Below are positions 15,530-15,935 of a stretch of DNA of 15,935 nucleotides, piece after piece. The DNA is from an uncultured Ruminococcus sp. (GTDB lineage Bacteria > Bacillota > Clostridia > Oscillospirales > Ruminococcaceae): positions 1 to 15,935 of the forward strand of contig CACYBC010000128.1 of NCBI GenBank assembly GCA_902772615.1, written 5' to 3'. A model generated the notes under the pieces. That model ran no database searches, was not told where the DNA came from, and worked only from the letters and a program-made list of their open reading frames with translations. The position numbers and the translations under genes were made by a program. Each line of letters opens with the position of its first letter. Position 1 is the first letter of the stretch.

Positions 15530-15935
15530 ATGAGAGCTGCAGAAGGCTGGAAAGATTACGAACTGATAGATGCTTCATCCGGAAACAGGCTGGAAAGATG
15601 GGGCAGCTATCTTCTTGTGCGCCCCGATCCGCAGGTGATCTGGAAGACTGAAAAAAAGGATCACAGATGGAGATCGGCCGACGCGGTATATCACCGCTCA
15701 TCCAGCGGAGGGGGCTCCTGGGAATACAGGAACACGCTTCCTGACGAGTGGTCCGTGGAGTGGAATGGCCTGAAACTGATAGTGACTCCCACGAATTTCA
15801 AGCACACCGGAGTGTTTCCCGAACAGGCTGCGAACTGGAAGATCTATGAGGATCTGATAGGCAGAGCCGGGAGGGACATAAGAGTGCTGAACCTTTTCGG
15901 GTATACCGGCGCGGCGTCGCTCGCGTGTCTGAGGG
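15530..15935 (+). CDS. Class I SAM-dependent (RlmI-like) methyltransferase, 3' end outside window
   Basis: 135 codons are visible, and the frame is open to the window end. The ATG at 15530 has GGAG (15521-15524) 5 bases upstream and starts 15 bases after ruvB. The protein begins with a ...YELIDASSGNRLERWGSYLLVRPDPQ-type block, continues with YHRSSSGGGSWEYR and FKHTGVFPEQ, and reaches the SAM-binding motif I VLNLFGYTGAASL (residues 119-131). This pattern belongs to the Methyltrans_SAM group related to 23S rRNA m5C methyltransferases (RlmI/RlmK type). The PUA domain typical of RlmI is not at the N-terminus seen here. The substrate is not known; rRNA is the likely guess from the family. It is probably the next gene of the ruv operon. 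Confidence 0.85.
   Translation, partial: MRAAEGWKDYELIDASSGNRLERWGSYLLVRPDPQVIWKTEKKDHRWRSADAVYHRSSSGGGSWEYRNTLPDEWSVEWNGLKLIVTPTNFKHTGVFPEQAANWKIYEDLIGRAGRDIRVLNLFGYTGAASLACLR

Overview
The window looks like a chromosomal housekeeping region of a Gram-positive bacterium of the Bacillota, most likely class Clostridia. The support is the gene order miaB - YlbF-family gene - mutS - mutL (the Bacillus arrangement ymcB-ymcA-cotE-mutS-mutL without cotE), a T-box riboswitch in front of valS, a MutL of the endonuclease type, and strong GGAG-type ribosome binding sites. No species is claimed. GC content is moderate to fairly high by eye, yet Ile ATA and Arg AGA/AGG codons are very frequent. All genes lie on the + strand, and no mobile element, tRNA, rRNA or CRISPR array was seen.

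Bases 1-10349 form one tightly packed, probably co-transcribed block: the 3' two thirds of uvrA (nucleotide excision repair), miaB (tRNA A37 methylthiolation), a small YlbF/YmcA-family protein with a four-cysteine tail, mutS and mutL (mismatch repair), miaA (tRNA A37 prenylation, the step before MiaB), and a membrane-anchored HlyD-like protein of unknown role. Gaps are 1-29 bases and several genes overlap.

Bases 10346-10624 hold a regulatory region. A good sigma-A type promoter has its -35 box on the stop codon of the HlyD-like gene. It is followed by a T-box leader with a fully traceable antiterminator and terminator, then valS (valyl-tRNA synthetase) at 10625-13243. A perfect 13-bp-arm palindrome follows valS. 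Next come a small dyad and an extended -10 promoter, and then ruvC-ruvA-ruvB (Holliday junction branch migration and resolution) and the 5' part of a class I SAM-dependent methyltransferase that runs off the window.

The theme is genome maintenance (UvrA, MutS/L, RuvABC) interleaved with tRNA function (MiaA, MiaB, ValS). I see no clear undescribed multi-gene system. The most interesting items are the Cys-rich YlbF-family protein between MiaB and MutS, the orphan HlyD-like gene, a MutS tail without a recognisable clamp-binding motif beside a MutL that has one, and the unexplained dyad in the ruvC promoter.
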